Source: Epichloe hybrida | Taxonomy: Eukaryota; Ascomycota; Sordariomycetes; Hypocreales; Clavicipitaceae | Reading direction: 5' to 3' | DNA: 64,000 nt | Assembly: GCA_019022495.1 (NCBI GenBank) | Contig: JAFEKR010000001.1 | Span: 6,696,001-6,760,000, forward strand | In this document: positions 11,895 through 22,995 of the stretch, piece after piece | How the letters are laid out: every line of letters starts with the position of its first letter | Numbering within the stretch: the stretch's first letter is position 1 | The notes under the pieces: model-generated | The model's database searches: none | Seen by the model: only the letters and a program-made list of their open reading frames with translations | What the model was told of the DNA's origin: nothing | Translations under genes and position numbers: made by a program

Positions 11895-14568
11895 ATACGA
11901 TACGACATTGGAACATGGACGAGGTTGAAGAGTGTCATGGACTGGATACCCGAGTACAGATTTTAGTCGTGAACCGACACCGAAGAGGTCTTCTTTTTTC
12001 GATATTAACATATCCATCATCGCATTGTTGTATGACTGTTGAAAGAGCTTGACATCTGATATGCATTGTCAGCGGTTGTTCGAATTGCCAAGTCGAGCCA
12101 TCTTCCTGCAAACTTTCTACTATAGGCATTGATCACACCCTACCCTGCATCGCGTTTTGCTCAGCACGGTTTACAACGAGTTTGCGCCATACAACAGCAT
12201 CTTCTGCAGGATATTCCCGTCCGTTCATCTTTGAACAGTTTTGGTTCCTTTGTTTTTTTTTGTTTTTTTTTTTCCACATAGAACAGGGCACACCACCTCC
12301 AAGGATCCCAAGTCGGTCCTGGGAATCAAACGAACCAGAGTCAGCGCGTGTAGAAGTCCTCGGGTATCGGCTAGCGTCACGGCTCAAGACCCCATGACTT
12401 GTTCGGCTCCCTCGTCAAGCCCGGTAAATGTCCCAGGATCAGGCAGTCGGAGGTTCGCTGCTCTCGTAACATCCCCTCGCTGCGGAATGCCATGAAGAGG
12501 AAAAAACACCGCTCGGAGGACTGAATCTCCGCAGACCAACAGGGAAACAATTGGCGAGGCTTCAGGCCGGATCCATCGGAAACGACGGATCAGGGACTAG
12601 TTTCGCAGGGTTACCAGGCTGGAAAAGACAGAGTCTGCAAGCCCTCGCTGGGGCAATGTTTCAGAAGGAGTGGTGGGAGGATGGGTGACGGGGGTTTCCC
12701 AGCCCGGGAAGCTGTAGACCGGATGCATGCCCGGGACTCGGGCTCGAGTGCTCGGAAGAACGGGCACATTGTCCGTCTTTTGTCCTCTTCCAATGCATCT
12801 ACAATGTATTATTAGCTATTTATGGGATCGAACGAGGATCGCACTCGCGGTTGGGTCACAGGTCCGAGGTTCCATTTCCATTGCATTGAAAGTTTACAGA
12901 CATTGCTTCACTTGTCGGCGTTATTTTGTCGTCCTCGCTTAGTCAGGGCCGTCAGTGGCTGGTTGGTCACGATACATGAACGCCTGACGAGACTTTTGGG
13001 GGGGGTTTTTTTTTTCTTCCGGTCCTGCATCCTGTTCACTCAACTGGCATGGCACGATGATGCCATAAAGTTGAAAAAGAAAGCATTGATTTGGGTTGGC
13101 TTTACATGTATACGCACGGGGATTACGGCGATTACGGCGATTACGGGGCTTACAGAGGCACCGGGTGTGGGAAGGGCTGATTATAAATTACGTGCAATAT
13201 TAATACGTTAGACACGACTGACCGACGAGCTTATTGTGTGGAGCTTGGCGCGTGAAGGTGAGATGACTAACTCGAGACGAGGCGGGATTTCAGGTGGAGG
13301 GGAGTTGGAAGGATCGCCCCTCGGGATTCGGGAATCAGATCCACGGGCCCATTCAAAAAAAAAAAAAAAAAACCGATGCAGGAAATGGGTCAGAGTTTGC
13401 GTTAATCCGTAAACCCGCGGCAGTCAGGTCGAGGCGACCTCCGCTTGCAACTCCGCTTGCAATTACATTAGGATGAGGGAGGACGAGGGTGAGGGAGGGC
13501 TTCGGGGTTTCAAGCTGCCTGCCTCGCTGCTACGGATTAATCCGTAATTACGACCACTTCCCGTGCGAGCGAGGCCTGACACATCGGTTTCAATTGCGGA
13601 AAACAGTCAGACGGATTACACACGGTCGGTTGTGGACTTGTGGTTGTCTGGCCAAGAGGAGCGCGCGGGTGTCGCATTTGGTTGCTGGCTGACGCTGTCT
13701 GTGAACGCGAGGAATGCGGGTCGCTTGTTTTTCGTAAGACTGACTGACTACTTGGGAATCGCTGCTCGGGCCTCTGGCGTGGAATAGCGCGGCGCTCTTG
13801 CTGAGAAATCGTGCTGTCGCGTTGCTGCTGCGTCGCTGCTGCGAAATGCCGAGCCCAGAAGGGGTTGTCAGGAAGGGTTTGTCGGGAAGGTTTGTCAGGA
13901 AGCCCGGATTTGCGTTAGTCAGTGGGTTGCGAGTTGCGACGGAATGTCGGTGGCGCAAGCCCCGTCCTCTCCATGGATCGGTTTGCTTTGATTGCACAGC
14001 GGCCGCGCCACCCGCACCACCCGCACCACCCGCACTTTTACTGCCCACACCACACAACCACCCATGATGTTAATATGTGCCCCCCCTTGGCCTTGGGCCG
14101 CTTGTCGTGCACGCAAAGTCCGCTCACAAGCGTCGTCGTCGTCGTCGGTGTCGTCGTCGGCACCGGTGCGGGTACTTGGCGGGCTCCATCCAGCCCGCCC
14201 CGAAGGTTGATAAAGTAAATATCATGCTTCGCCCTCACCTCTTGAATGCCGACGACTTTTTCAGAACCACCAGAAACAACTTCAACACGCAAGCAACTGA
14301 ATCAATCGTGGCATATATGCAACTCGACGTGCACGCACGCAGTCACAAACGACACACAAGCACATCATTTGCTCCGTTGCTCTCATCACCGCTTCTGGCT
14401 GCCCGGCTGCACCCACCTGTTTCCACACCCCTGCAAGCTACAACCGGCGATTCGCAATCATTGACTCACTCACGATCCACCCTCAAAGTCCATTTCAGGG
14501 ATAGGAAGGAGGAGACCAGAAAACCCAAGTTACCTAGTTTATTAAAAGGACCTTGCGTGCCCTCCAAC
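11895..14568. other. Intergenic region with short repeats
   Basis: Between DBP8 and the acidic 271-aa gene. It contains poly-T/poly-A runs (for example 18 A at 13355-13372), GATTACGGC repeats at 13121-13148, several TAATCCGTAA motifs around 13400-13550, and a GTC-triplet-rich stretch near 14125-14160. The open frame upstream of 14569 lacks conserved sequence. I see no tRNA or 5S rRNA. Confidence 0.55.
13121..13148. repeat. Tandem GATTACGGC repeat
   Basis: Three copies of a 9-bp GATTACGGC unit. The core GATTACGG is the reverse complement of CCGTAATC, part of the TAATCCGTA family dispersed in the intergenic DNA. Confidence 0.8.
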
Positions 14569-15384
14569 ATGAACAACAACAACAACAACAACAACAGCAA
14601 CGACATGTCGACAGCAGCAGTGGCTCAGCCTCAACACCACTCCCTCACATCGCCTTCCTACTCTCACATCCGACCTTCTCCCAAAAAGACCATGTCTGTC
14701 ACGCAGACCTACTACCTGGCTCATAAGGCCCGGGCCAAGCTCTCACGAGAGGCTGCCCAAGCCGACCACGATCTCCGCCTCCTCGTCGGCCACGCCAACT
14801 TGCTCGACTCCCTGATGCTCGAACTCGCCGATGCCGAGCAGCAGCAGGAGCGATGGTTCAACCAATCCGTCCGTGGTGCCAGCAACGCCGCCGGTCGCCG
14901 CGTCCAGTGGGCCGACAGGATTGCCGAACAGGCCGAGGAGGAGGAGTTCGACTCGGACTCATCTGATTCAGACTCCGACTCCGACTCCGACTCCGACTCC
15001 GGCTTTGACGACTCTGACGATGTCCACATGATTAACACCGTTGCCGCTCGCTCATCAAGCACCTCTCCCGCTCCCGCTTCCGCTGCCCAGCGAGCCCAGC
15101 TTGTCCACGAGGAAGAGGGCATGATGACTGACGACGATCTCGAAGAGGACTACGTACAGCTCGAGCTCGTGCGAACACACTCACACTCCACCTCACCACC
15201 CGAGCTTTTCATCGACCACGACTCAGAATCTTCAGACGACGAGTCCATGCCTCCATCGCCCGGCGATGCCTCGCTGGAATTCAACCATGAGGAAGCCAAG
15301 GAGCAGACAGAAGAAATCTTCCGAGACTACTGCGTCGCACGACAAGCACCGCAGGGCCTAGTCTCCGCCATCTCAGTATACTAG
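14569..15384 (+). CDS. Conserved acidic fungal protein of unknown function
   Basis: 271 aa from the ATG at 14569, or about 230 aa from the internal ATG at 14692 (MSVTQTYYLA). The N-terminus has an Asn run encoded by AAC repeats. The recognisable core is TYYLAHKARAKLSREA followed by DHDLRLLVGHANLLDSLM, likely helical. A Glu-rich stretch, an (Asp-Ser)n run from GACTCC repeats and further Ser/Asp-rich patches follow; the end is YCVARQAPQGLVSAISVY. I associate the YYLAxKAR...LS motif with small fungal stress or growth-regulated proteins of the Ecm13/YJR115W type, unverified. No membrane segment or signal peptide. An upstream in-frame extension exists but is low complexity, so it was left out. Confidence 0.8.
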   Translation: MNNNNNNNNSNDMSTAAVAQPQHHSLTSPSYSHIRPSPKKTMSVTQTYYLAHKARAKLSREAAQADHDLRLLVGHANLLDSLMLELADAEQQQERWFNQSVRGASNAAGRRVQWADRIAEQAEEEEFDSDSSDSDSDSDSDSDSGFDDSDDVHMINTVAARSSSTSPAPASAAQRAQLVHEEEGMMTDDDLEEDYVQLELVRTHSHSTSPPELFIDHDSESSDDESMPPSPGDASLEFNHEEAKEQTEEIFRDYCVARQAPQGLVSAISVY

Positions 15385-17482
15385 GAACCCAATGACGATA
15401 AAGTCCTATTTCTTATGTACGATTATCTTCCAAGCGACTTCGATCTTCTTCCACAGCGATGGCATAGCAACGGCGTTTTTATTTTTCTTCATTCAAGATA
15501 CCATATTGGGCACAGGGGCTGTTCTAAAGCGATACAATTTTTCTTTTCTTTCATCATCACATCATCACCGCTCAGGATATACAGAAACAAGAGAAGGATT
15601 TTGGGTCACGGCGTCTTTTGCCACACCACACCACCTCCATATATGGGGCGAGTAATTGGATTTCAGAGTATATAGTCCTGACCTATGGGCTGAATCGAAA
15701 AATTTACAAAGTAACTCCATCTCCTGTGCGTCTCGCATCCCCCGTGAATGTTTTTTTTTTTTTTTCCAAATATCTTCCTACTATCGTGACTTGGCATGCC
15801 CGCGCATTGACACTAATAATAAAAGTTGTGACCCTACTCAGACACTAAAAAAGAAAACGGGGCGATGTCGGTTTCGGCGTGAGTCATGGCCGACCGACCG
15901 CCTTTGTGAAGAAGAAAAGAAAAAAAAAAAATCGTGATAGGGCGCCCCGCTTTATGGCGTCTCGGACTACAGCCTTGGTGCAGGGGCATCGGGTGATCCA
16001 TCAACTCGATGGAGACATGGCCAATGAGAGGATGGTATTTGGGCAATCAGGTTGCTCGTGGCTGCTTTTTGATAAAAAACCCACAGTGATGGGATGATGG
16101 GATGATGGGATGACGGGCCTCGTCATCTGCAGGCGTGAAGGGGTATTGGTGGGACACAGAACGCAAAGGAGCCATTACTACGGACTACGGATTCGTAATC
16201 CGTACGGAGTACTACATATATCTTCGTTCACAAGGCATGGAAACTCCCGGTGGATAATATCATTGGATTGACAGTTTAATATTAGTGTGGGGACCGGATG
16301 GATGGGTACGGGGAACAAAAATATGCCGTGGGCTATTGAACTCGGTCACCATGCAACATAACATGGCTGGAATGGAACTAGAAAAAACCACCAACCTTGT
16401 TGGGAATTTTTCCGCCGCGTGAAAGGAGAACAAACAAGAACAAGAAAAAAACATGAAATCGAGTCGCTAGAGGGGGTTGAGGCACCCTGTCGGGCAGCAG
16501 TCTCCATGGTCTCCATGCACCTCCTTTGGATGAGAAAGTCCGTTAACGCTCAAGTGCCACGTGACGGTTGAGCCAACGTCTTGATATTATTGAAGGACGT
16601 GGCTTTTTTCCATCACACTTGCCGTCGCCGTCGCCGTCACTTTTGATGGGGACGGGTTGATGCCTAGCGATTTGTTCAGGGATACGTGTCAGCGTCCCAT
16701 GTATGTACATATGTATGTTCTTTTTCGGTCGTTACGGTATCGCGTCGAGATTCGATTCTGAAACCGATAAGACGCGGCCCCGTTCAGGTCGGGCGCCAAG
16801 GACTCCAATGGAGTCGCGGAGATTATAACCAGGCCACACGCCCCCCCCCCCCTTTCGCCGAAAGCGGGTCCTGACGCCGCTGTCAAGTCATCAAGTTGCG
16901 GCGATGATCAGACTGCCCCAACCCGATCGCGACTGATTGATAGTACTGCGGCATCGTGAGATATTCTTTGCCTCCGTAATAATGTTGCCCCCCGGCATAT
17001 AGCACACGACGTCATTAATCAATGCAGATTCCTGTGAAATAAGATCAAGCCATGCTCTGTCTGTGAGTGCGACAGACCGGACTGTCGACTTGTTGGCCGG
17101 CCACCCTGCGCTCGCCTCTGTCTGCTCTGTTTCTTCTCTTGTACGGAGTAGTGAGTGCCTTCACAAAACAAGCTTCAAAGATTCGTGACAACGGGCCCTC
17201 AAGTCCGGTCCGAAATAGTAATTGCCGTACATTAATAATAAAGGCTGAAACGTTTCTGCATCTGGTCCCTGAGACGCTGATTATCAATCGCTGTGCTGAG
17301 TAATACGGAGTTATCCGTACATAAACGGTGGCCCCACCAAACACGTGCGACGTCACAGGCTTGGGAAATTTCCGCCACCCCAATCTTCAAGCTCCCAGCT
17401 CAGCTACGTGACGTGACGTAGCTCTGGGCCACCATCGACTGAGTTCTCCCCGACACAGCTGCATTGGCAAATCCGATTCAAC
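15385..17482. other. Intergenic region upstream of IBA57
   Basis: No gene recognised over about 2.1 kb. It holds T- and A-runs, a GATGGGATGATGGGATGA repeat near 16088-16115, and the near-palindromic cluster TACGGATTCGTAATCCGTA around 16185-16205 with adjacent ACGGAGTACT. Further TACGGAGTA-like motifs lie at 17143 and 17303. The last 150 bp should carry the IBA57 promoter. Confidence 0.55.
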
Positions 17483-18670
17483 ATGCGAGGCATCGCCAAA
17501 CGCGCATTCCAGCGCGAATGGTCTCCCCGCGCCCGCGCCCGCCCCCCCGTCTGTCCCAATTGCTCTCGTCTCCAAGGTCAGCAACAACGCCGCCGCTTCG
17601 CAGACTCGGCACCGCCCAAGCCGCCTCTCACCGGTCTCGCGCCCCTCCCCTCGCGGCAGCTCCTTTCCGTGTCTGGCACTGAAGCCACCAAGTTTCTCCA
17701 GGGCATCGTCACGGCCAATGTCACCCGCGCGGATGGCCTACCGCGCACCGACGGTTTCTACTCGGGATTCCTGAACGCCACCGGTCGAGTGGTGCACGAC
17801 ATCTTCATATACCCCTTCCAGGGCGGCCCCGGGCTCCCCGCACAAGAAGATGGGTACTTGGTCGAGGCGGATGCCAGCCAGATGGCCCGTTTCGCCAAAC
17901 ACATCAAGCGGTACAGGCTGCGCGCCAAAGTGACGGTGCGGACCATTTCCCGCGACGAGGCTTCCGTGTGGCAAGCGTGGGATGAATCGCCCACGGCTCA
18001 ACCAGACATGACGTCGAATGAGTCGCGACTGGTTCTCAGAGACCCTAGAGCGCCGGGACTGGGTCACCGCATCATCCAGCTGGGCTCCAGGGCGCCCGAG
18101 ATGGACCTCGACATCAGCACGGAAGACGCATACACGATCCGGCGATACCTGCACGGCGTACCGGAGGGCCAGGACGAGATCCCGCGCGAGCAGGCCCTAC
18201 CCCTCGAGAGCAACATGGACGTGATGAACGGCATCGACTTCCACAAAGGCTGCTACGTCGGGCAGGAGCTCACTATCCGCACAAAACATCGCGGGGTGGT
18301 GCGAAAGCGCGTCCTTCCCTGCATGATTTACGACAAGGACAAGGCGCCGCCCCAGACGCTCGTGTACGACCCCGAACGCGACAGCCCCGAGACGTTGACG
18401 GCAGACATGGTCCCCGCCGAGACCAGCATCGGCCGGTTCGGCAGGAGGGGCCGCAGCGCGGGGAAGTGGTTGAAGGGCGTGGGCAACATTGGCCTGGGCC
18501 TGTGTCGGCTGGAGATTATGACGGATGTGGTTCTGCCGGGGGAACAGGCAGCGACTACGTACAAGCCGGATGATGAATTCGTCCTGGAATGGGGCGGCGA
18601 GGATAATAATACGAGCGTCAAAGTGAAGGCGTTTGTGCCCGAGTGGTTGCGGGCCGGATTGAGCGCGTAG
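17483..18670 (+). CDS. IBA57: Mitochondrial iron-sulfur cluster assembly factor Iba57/Caf17
   Basis: Single exon, 395 aa. The N-terminus (MRGIAKRAFQREWSPRAR) is arginine-rich without acids, as expected of a mitochondrial presequence. The body is a folate-binding, aminomethyltransferase (GcvT-like) fold: LSVSGTEATKFLQGIVTANV near residue 60, then the family signature KGCYVGQELTIRT near residue 255, which carries the conserved cysteine. Known role: with Isa1/Isa2 it matures 4Fe-4S clusters of aconitase, homoaconitase, lipoate synthase and related mitochondrial enzymes. The length fits fungal members. GC content is high compared with the flanks. Confidence 0.93.
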   Translation: MRGIAKRAFQREWSPRARARPPVCPNCSRLQGQQQRRRFADSAPPKPPLTGLAPLPSRQLLSVSGTEATKFLQGIVTANVTRADGLPRTDGFYSGFLNATGRVVHDIFIYPFQGGPGLPAQEDGYLVEADASQMARFAKHIKRYRLRAKVTVRTISRDEASVWQAWDESPTAQPDMTSNESRLVLRDPRAPGLGHRIIQLGSRAPEMDLDISTEDAYTIRRYLHGVPEGQDEIPREQALPLESNMDVMNGIDFHKGCYVGQELTIRTKHRGVVRKRVLPCMIYDKDKAPPQTLVYDPERDSPETLTADMVPAETSIGRFGRRGRSAGKWLKGVGNIGLGLCRLEIMTDVVLPGEQAATTYKPDDEFVLEWGGEDNNTSVKVKAFVPEWLRAGLSA

Positions 18671-19669
18671 CCTTGGTACTTTTTTTGCGTCGAGGACAAG
18701 TATTTGAAACTTTGTATATTTGCAGAATGCATCATGTACAATAAAGGCAATAAAGACAATAAAGACAAGTTTTTTTTTTCTTCATCAGCACGTCTTTCCG
18801 CTCTCATCAGGTGACAGACACATCAGGAACCGATTCCTCGTTGCATTTTGCGGTGCACATGAAATATGTTCTCCTCATATACAGACACGTAGGAAGTGCT
18901 GGTGGACGGGCTGGGGTGGTGACTCGGTGGCCATCATGGACTTGGATAACAGGATGACGATTGGGGTATGCGATTGTGTATACCGTATATACCATGAGTC
19001 AGATGGGAGAGGGCATTGTCAGGCCGTGACAGCTTCCTTATTGCCGGCTATACCCAGCTGCGGAGCGGAAGACAAAAAGCGTCCTTCTTCCTCTAATTTT
19101 TTTATCTTTGTTGCTGCACCGCACCCACCAGCAGACTGGACTGCTGTGCCCAGTGGCCGCTGAGCGCCAGCGGGCCGCTCGCTCGGCAGTGTCCAGCCCA
19201 AGCCTGCCTGCCGCCGATCCAACAAGATCCATCAATCTTCTTCCATGACGGACCTGTTTTCATCAATCTCATCTTCAAAGTCGCATCTCGACCAACTCCT
19301 GACTCCTGACTCCTGACTCCTGACGGACGCGTGCAGAACGCGGTCTTGTTCACCTGTCTGAGCTGTCTCCTGCCAACCAACAGGTGGTCCCTGCAGCGTC
19401 GCATCGCCCTGTATCACCACGACGGCGACGACGACGGCGACGACGACGCGCTAAAGCATCTTCGACCAAAGTCCGTTGCATCCATGCGGCCCCATCGGAT
19501 GCAGCAATGCAGCTCCGTCCATCCCTGTCAACCCAAGCCGACCATCTGAAGACTCCGTCCGGCTTTGTGTTTTCCCTCTCGCTGGCGGGCTGACATCAAG
19601 GTCTGCGAGGACGAAGGTCTGGGTCGAGGTCAGCAGGCGTGAATCATTCTCACAGCTCACCTCTACACG
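18671..19669. other. Intergenic region upstream of the DUF2235 gene
   Basis: No gene recognised. An ACTCCTG tandem repeat at 19296-19324 and a GACGACGGC-type stretch at 19420-19449 are the only structures seen. Confidence 0.55.
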
Positions 19670-21564
19670 ATGGATGCCAGCTACGGCACTGCGCGACGGC
19701 AGAAGAAACGCTTGATAGTCTGCTGCGACGGGACCTGGATGAACAGCGACTACGGCTTCGTCAAGTCGCGTCTTTTTGGCAAGAAGGGCACTTTGCAGGT
19801 TCCCTCCAACGTGACGCGCATATCTCGTTGCTTCAAGCGCCGCTGCGCCGATGGCGTCCTGCAAATCATTTCGTACGAATCGGGAGTTGGGAGTGGCAGC
19901 AATACCCTTGATAGCATCACTGGAGGTGCCTTTGGCGTTGGTCTGGCAGAGGTGAGTTCTACCGCAACGCCGCAACGATTGTGTGCTATGCGACTATATC
20001 AGAGCAGAACACACTGACGGGCCGGGAAGCGTGTTCGTGAGGTCTACGCCTACCTTTGTGCCAACTACATGGACGGCGACGACATCATCCTTGTCGGATT
20101 CTCGCGCGGTGCGTTCACTGCCAGATCTGTCGCGGGCATGGTTGGCAAGCTCGGGCTGTTGACCAGAGAGGGCATCGAGCACTTTTATCCCATCTTCAAG
20201 GACATGCAGAACTGGGAGAATTACGACTATGAGGACCCTTTCTCAGATATGCCTTTTAGGAACAAGCCCAAAGGTGCTACTGCTGATGTTGAATATCGAA
20301 CACGGCTGGAAAAGATGGGGCTTACACGGGTCTATCAGAATACGAATCAGCTCATCACAGTCAAGGCTGTTGGAGTCTGGGATACAGTGGGATCTCTCGG
20401 CATTCCCAAAATACCTTGGCTGGAGAAGCTTGGTATTCGGCCGTCGAATGACGAATAAGTCTCCCTCGTGATATATCCCCTCCCCACGCCCCCCCCTTGT
20501 TTTGTTATTTTGTTGTTGCCCTCGTCGTAAAAATAAGCTGACATCATGTGAACATTCAAGTGGCACGACACGGCTCTGTCAGATCGCATCGAGCATGCAT
20601 TCCAAGCCCTCGCCCTCGACGAGACGAGGGCCCCTTTCAGTCCTGCTGTATGGGAACGACCCAAGAAGGACAGGCTCAACACTGACTTGCGTCAAGTCTG
20701 GTTTCCCGGAAACCATGCAAACTGCGGTGGGGGATGGAATGATCAGGGAATCGCAAACTGCTCCTTGGCCTGTAAGTAGTTGCTCGCCCGGAGAACGACC
20801 CAATGCTTTCGTGGCCCGTTAATTGAGTTCCAGGGATGATGGATCAACTTACGAGTGTGGGCGTAGAATTCGATGCGCACTCACTGAAACGTATGGCTGA
20901 GCAAACCGATGACTTTTACGAGTCCCCCGAAGCACAGAGCGCAAAGAAGGGCAGGCGAAGGATCCGACAGTGGGCAGCCGACGCCGTGTACGAAAAGAAC
21001 AAACCCTTTCGGCCCTGGTCACTGGGTGCTATCCAGAAAGCCTCTGGGCTTGTCTACTCCATATCAGGAGAAGCGACCCGCACGCCAGGCATGTACAAGC
21101 AAGTCGACCCTAAGACGGCGCTGCGCAAGGAAAAGTTCCTGCAGGACACGAATGAAAGAGTTCACAGCTCTGTTCGAGTGCGACTAGCATGCGAAGGTCT
21201 AGGACTGAACGACGAGGCGGTCTGGGCGTGCGCGGCCCTGTCAGACTGGAGATTGAAGCGAGCCATTTTCGAACTGGATGAGGAATCAAAGTACAGAGAC
21301 TACAGGTCGTACGACCGTTATCGAGCTGGAACATCTCGCGACGGCTGGATTTGGAAATATGTCGGAGTGGAAAGAAATGCGCCCCGCCAAAGAATAATGA
21401 TGGAAGAGCCCCTTGGACCCTATGAGCGATATTTACTAGATTTATCGGGCGGGGAGCCAAATGTGTTTGACTTTGCAGAGAGGAGGGCAAATAGAAGCAA
21501 GCGGCGGAGTCGGTCTGAGCGAGCGAGGAGATCGTTGCAGCAGGGTTCGTCGCATACATATTAA
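19670..21564 (+). CDS. DUF2235 alpha/beta-hydrolase-like protein, splice donor damaged
   Basis: Segments homologous to fungal DUF2235 proteins are 19670-19951, 20030-20455, 20561-20771 and 20834-21564 (549 aa if joined). Seen in order: RLIVCCDGTW near residue 15, ILVGFSRGAFTARSV (nucleophile-elbow type GxSxG), GVWDTVGSLG, LSDRIEHAFQALALDE, and NCGGGW. The fold is related to the Tle1 phospholipase family of bacterial type VI effectors; the substrate in fungi is unknown. Junctions 1 and 3 are GT-AG. Between segments 2 and 3 the codon GAA is followed by TAAGTC where GTAAGTC is expected, so the frame meets TAA at 20456 unless splicing is non-canonical. A 142-residue truncated second segment would end the protein at 236 aa. 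It may be a pseudogene, a rare-splice gene, or a sequencing error. Confidence 0.8.
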
Positions 21565-22073
21565 GATGGCAAGTCTGAATACTGGATATCGTCCTGTATT
21601 TCTCCAGGATTCTGACATGCTCAAGGCACAACATAATCATAACCGATAATCAATGTCATTCTGTAGAGCGTGCTCTAATAACAATGTTATATTTACCATG
21701 ACCATAAAGTCGAACTCGTAGAGGACAAGTAATAGTGGGTGGAAGTGGGTCACGTGGAGCCCATCTTGCCGAAGAAGTTCGACTCTACATACGACAAACA
21801 AACACACAGCATTCAACCTCACCTCTCGTCACCACTTCTGGACCAGTCGACCTTGCCTTCACCTGCCCTTTTTTCCAGGCCTGGAGAGGGATCGCATTCT
21901 TCCAAGTGCAATAGGGAACACGCACAGCCCATGCGTGAGCTTTGGAGAAATTTGTCGCCAAATTTTTAGTCCAGATCCAGCCCCCATAGCTACACTCGAC
22001 CAACTCAGGGTTTCCATTCTCGACTGGAGGAGATCAAAGCCCCCCCCCCCTTCTCTGGAACTGACCCAAAACA

Positions 22074-22901
22074 ATGAGCGAAGACAACAAGGACCTCCTG
22101 CGCTTTGCAGGAGAATACGCCGACCGGGATGTCGACCTATATGACCTACTCGGTGTGGACGCGCTCACTCCCAAGGACGATATCCATCGTGCGTGGAGGA
22201 AGCGATCAATCAAGCTCCATCCCGACAAGGCAGGTGCCAACTTTGACGCGGCAAAGTGGGAGCTGTTTGAGCGTGCACGAGATATCCTGTCGGAACCCAG
22301 CGCCCGCGCCGCGTACGATCATGCGAGCAAGGCGAAGCTGCTGCGGAAACAGGAGCGTGAGGCGATGGACAAGGAGCGGCAAAAGTTTGCCGACGATCTC
22401 GAGGCACGCGAGAATGCGGCGAGAAGAGTGAGGGACGAGAAGCTGCAGAACGACCGTGTTATGCTGGAGAAGGAAAGGGAGAGGCTGGCAGAGCAGCAGC
22501 GTATGCGGGATGACGAGACTAAACGACAGGCTGAGGCCGCTCAGGACATGGAGGACCTTGCAGAGGCCCGGCGAAGGCTGAAAGAGAAGAAGGATGAGAA
22601 GGCGAGGAGGAAACAGGCCAGGGACGTCATGAAGACGACGCTGGGGTCGACAGGGAAACCCACAGGGCCAGCCAACGGCGCTGTCGCTGTTCCCGGAGAT
22701 TATGTCGCTGATGTGGATGCCAACAAACAGTACTGGGAGCTCGTTTGCGACAAGCTTCGCGCTGTTCAGGCCGTCAGGAACTTGCAGAGGGAGGAGACAA
22801 CCGCGGATGTCCTTGAAGAGGCTGAACGTGGCGTTCAACAGGCCCGACAAAGGATTCACGAGGCAGAGATGAAGTATCAACACAAAATGCCAATGGCCTA
22901 A
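22074..22901 (+). CDS. J-domain protein (DNAJC17/Cwc23-like)
   Basis: 275 aa, single exon. The J domain is near residues 22-85: DLYDLLGVDAL, AWRKRSIKLHPDK with the HPD tripeptide that stimulates Hsp70, and ARDILSEPSARAAYD. A long charged, coiled-coil-prone region (about 95-190: KLLRKQEREAMDKERQ and repeats of that style) follows. There is no Gly/Phe or zinc-finger region and no clear RRM, although DNAJC17 proteins usually have a C-terminal RRM. The architecture fits the spliceosome-associated Cwc23/Cwf23/DNAJC17 group best. It ends 94 bp from the convergent decarboxylase gene. Function is inferred from architecture alone. Confidence 0.85.
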   Translation: MSEDNKDLLRFAGEYADRDVDLYDLLGVDALTPKDDIHRAWRKRSIKLHPDKAGANFDAAKWELFERARDILSEPSARAAYDHASKAKLLRKQEREAMDKERQKFADDLEARENAARRVRDEKLQNDRVMLEKERERLAEQQRMRDDETKRQAEAAQDMEDLAEARRRLKEKKDEKARRKQARDVMKTTLGSTGKPTGPANGAVAVPGDYVADVDANKQYWELVCDKLRAVQAVRNLQREETTADVLEEAERGVQQARQRIHEAEMKYQHKMPMA

Positions 22902-22995
22902 GTTCGAATATGGTCTAGGGTACCGGAAAACATGGGATATTATTATTCTTCTTGTTGTTACAACGGGCTGCTGAGACTGCCTTGGCCCCCCTTCC

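Noticed and set aside
12300..12420. Possible tRNA on minus (GGTTCG followed by a pyrimidine-rich arm)
   Set aside because: The T-loop length is wrong and no acceptor or anticodon stem can be paired.
14077..14568. 164-residue upstream extension of the acidic 271-aa protein
   Set aside because: Arg/His-rich low-complexity translation of GTC and CAC repeats; the conserved part starts after 14569.
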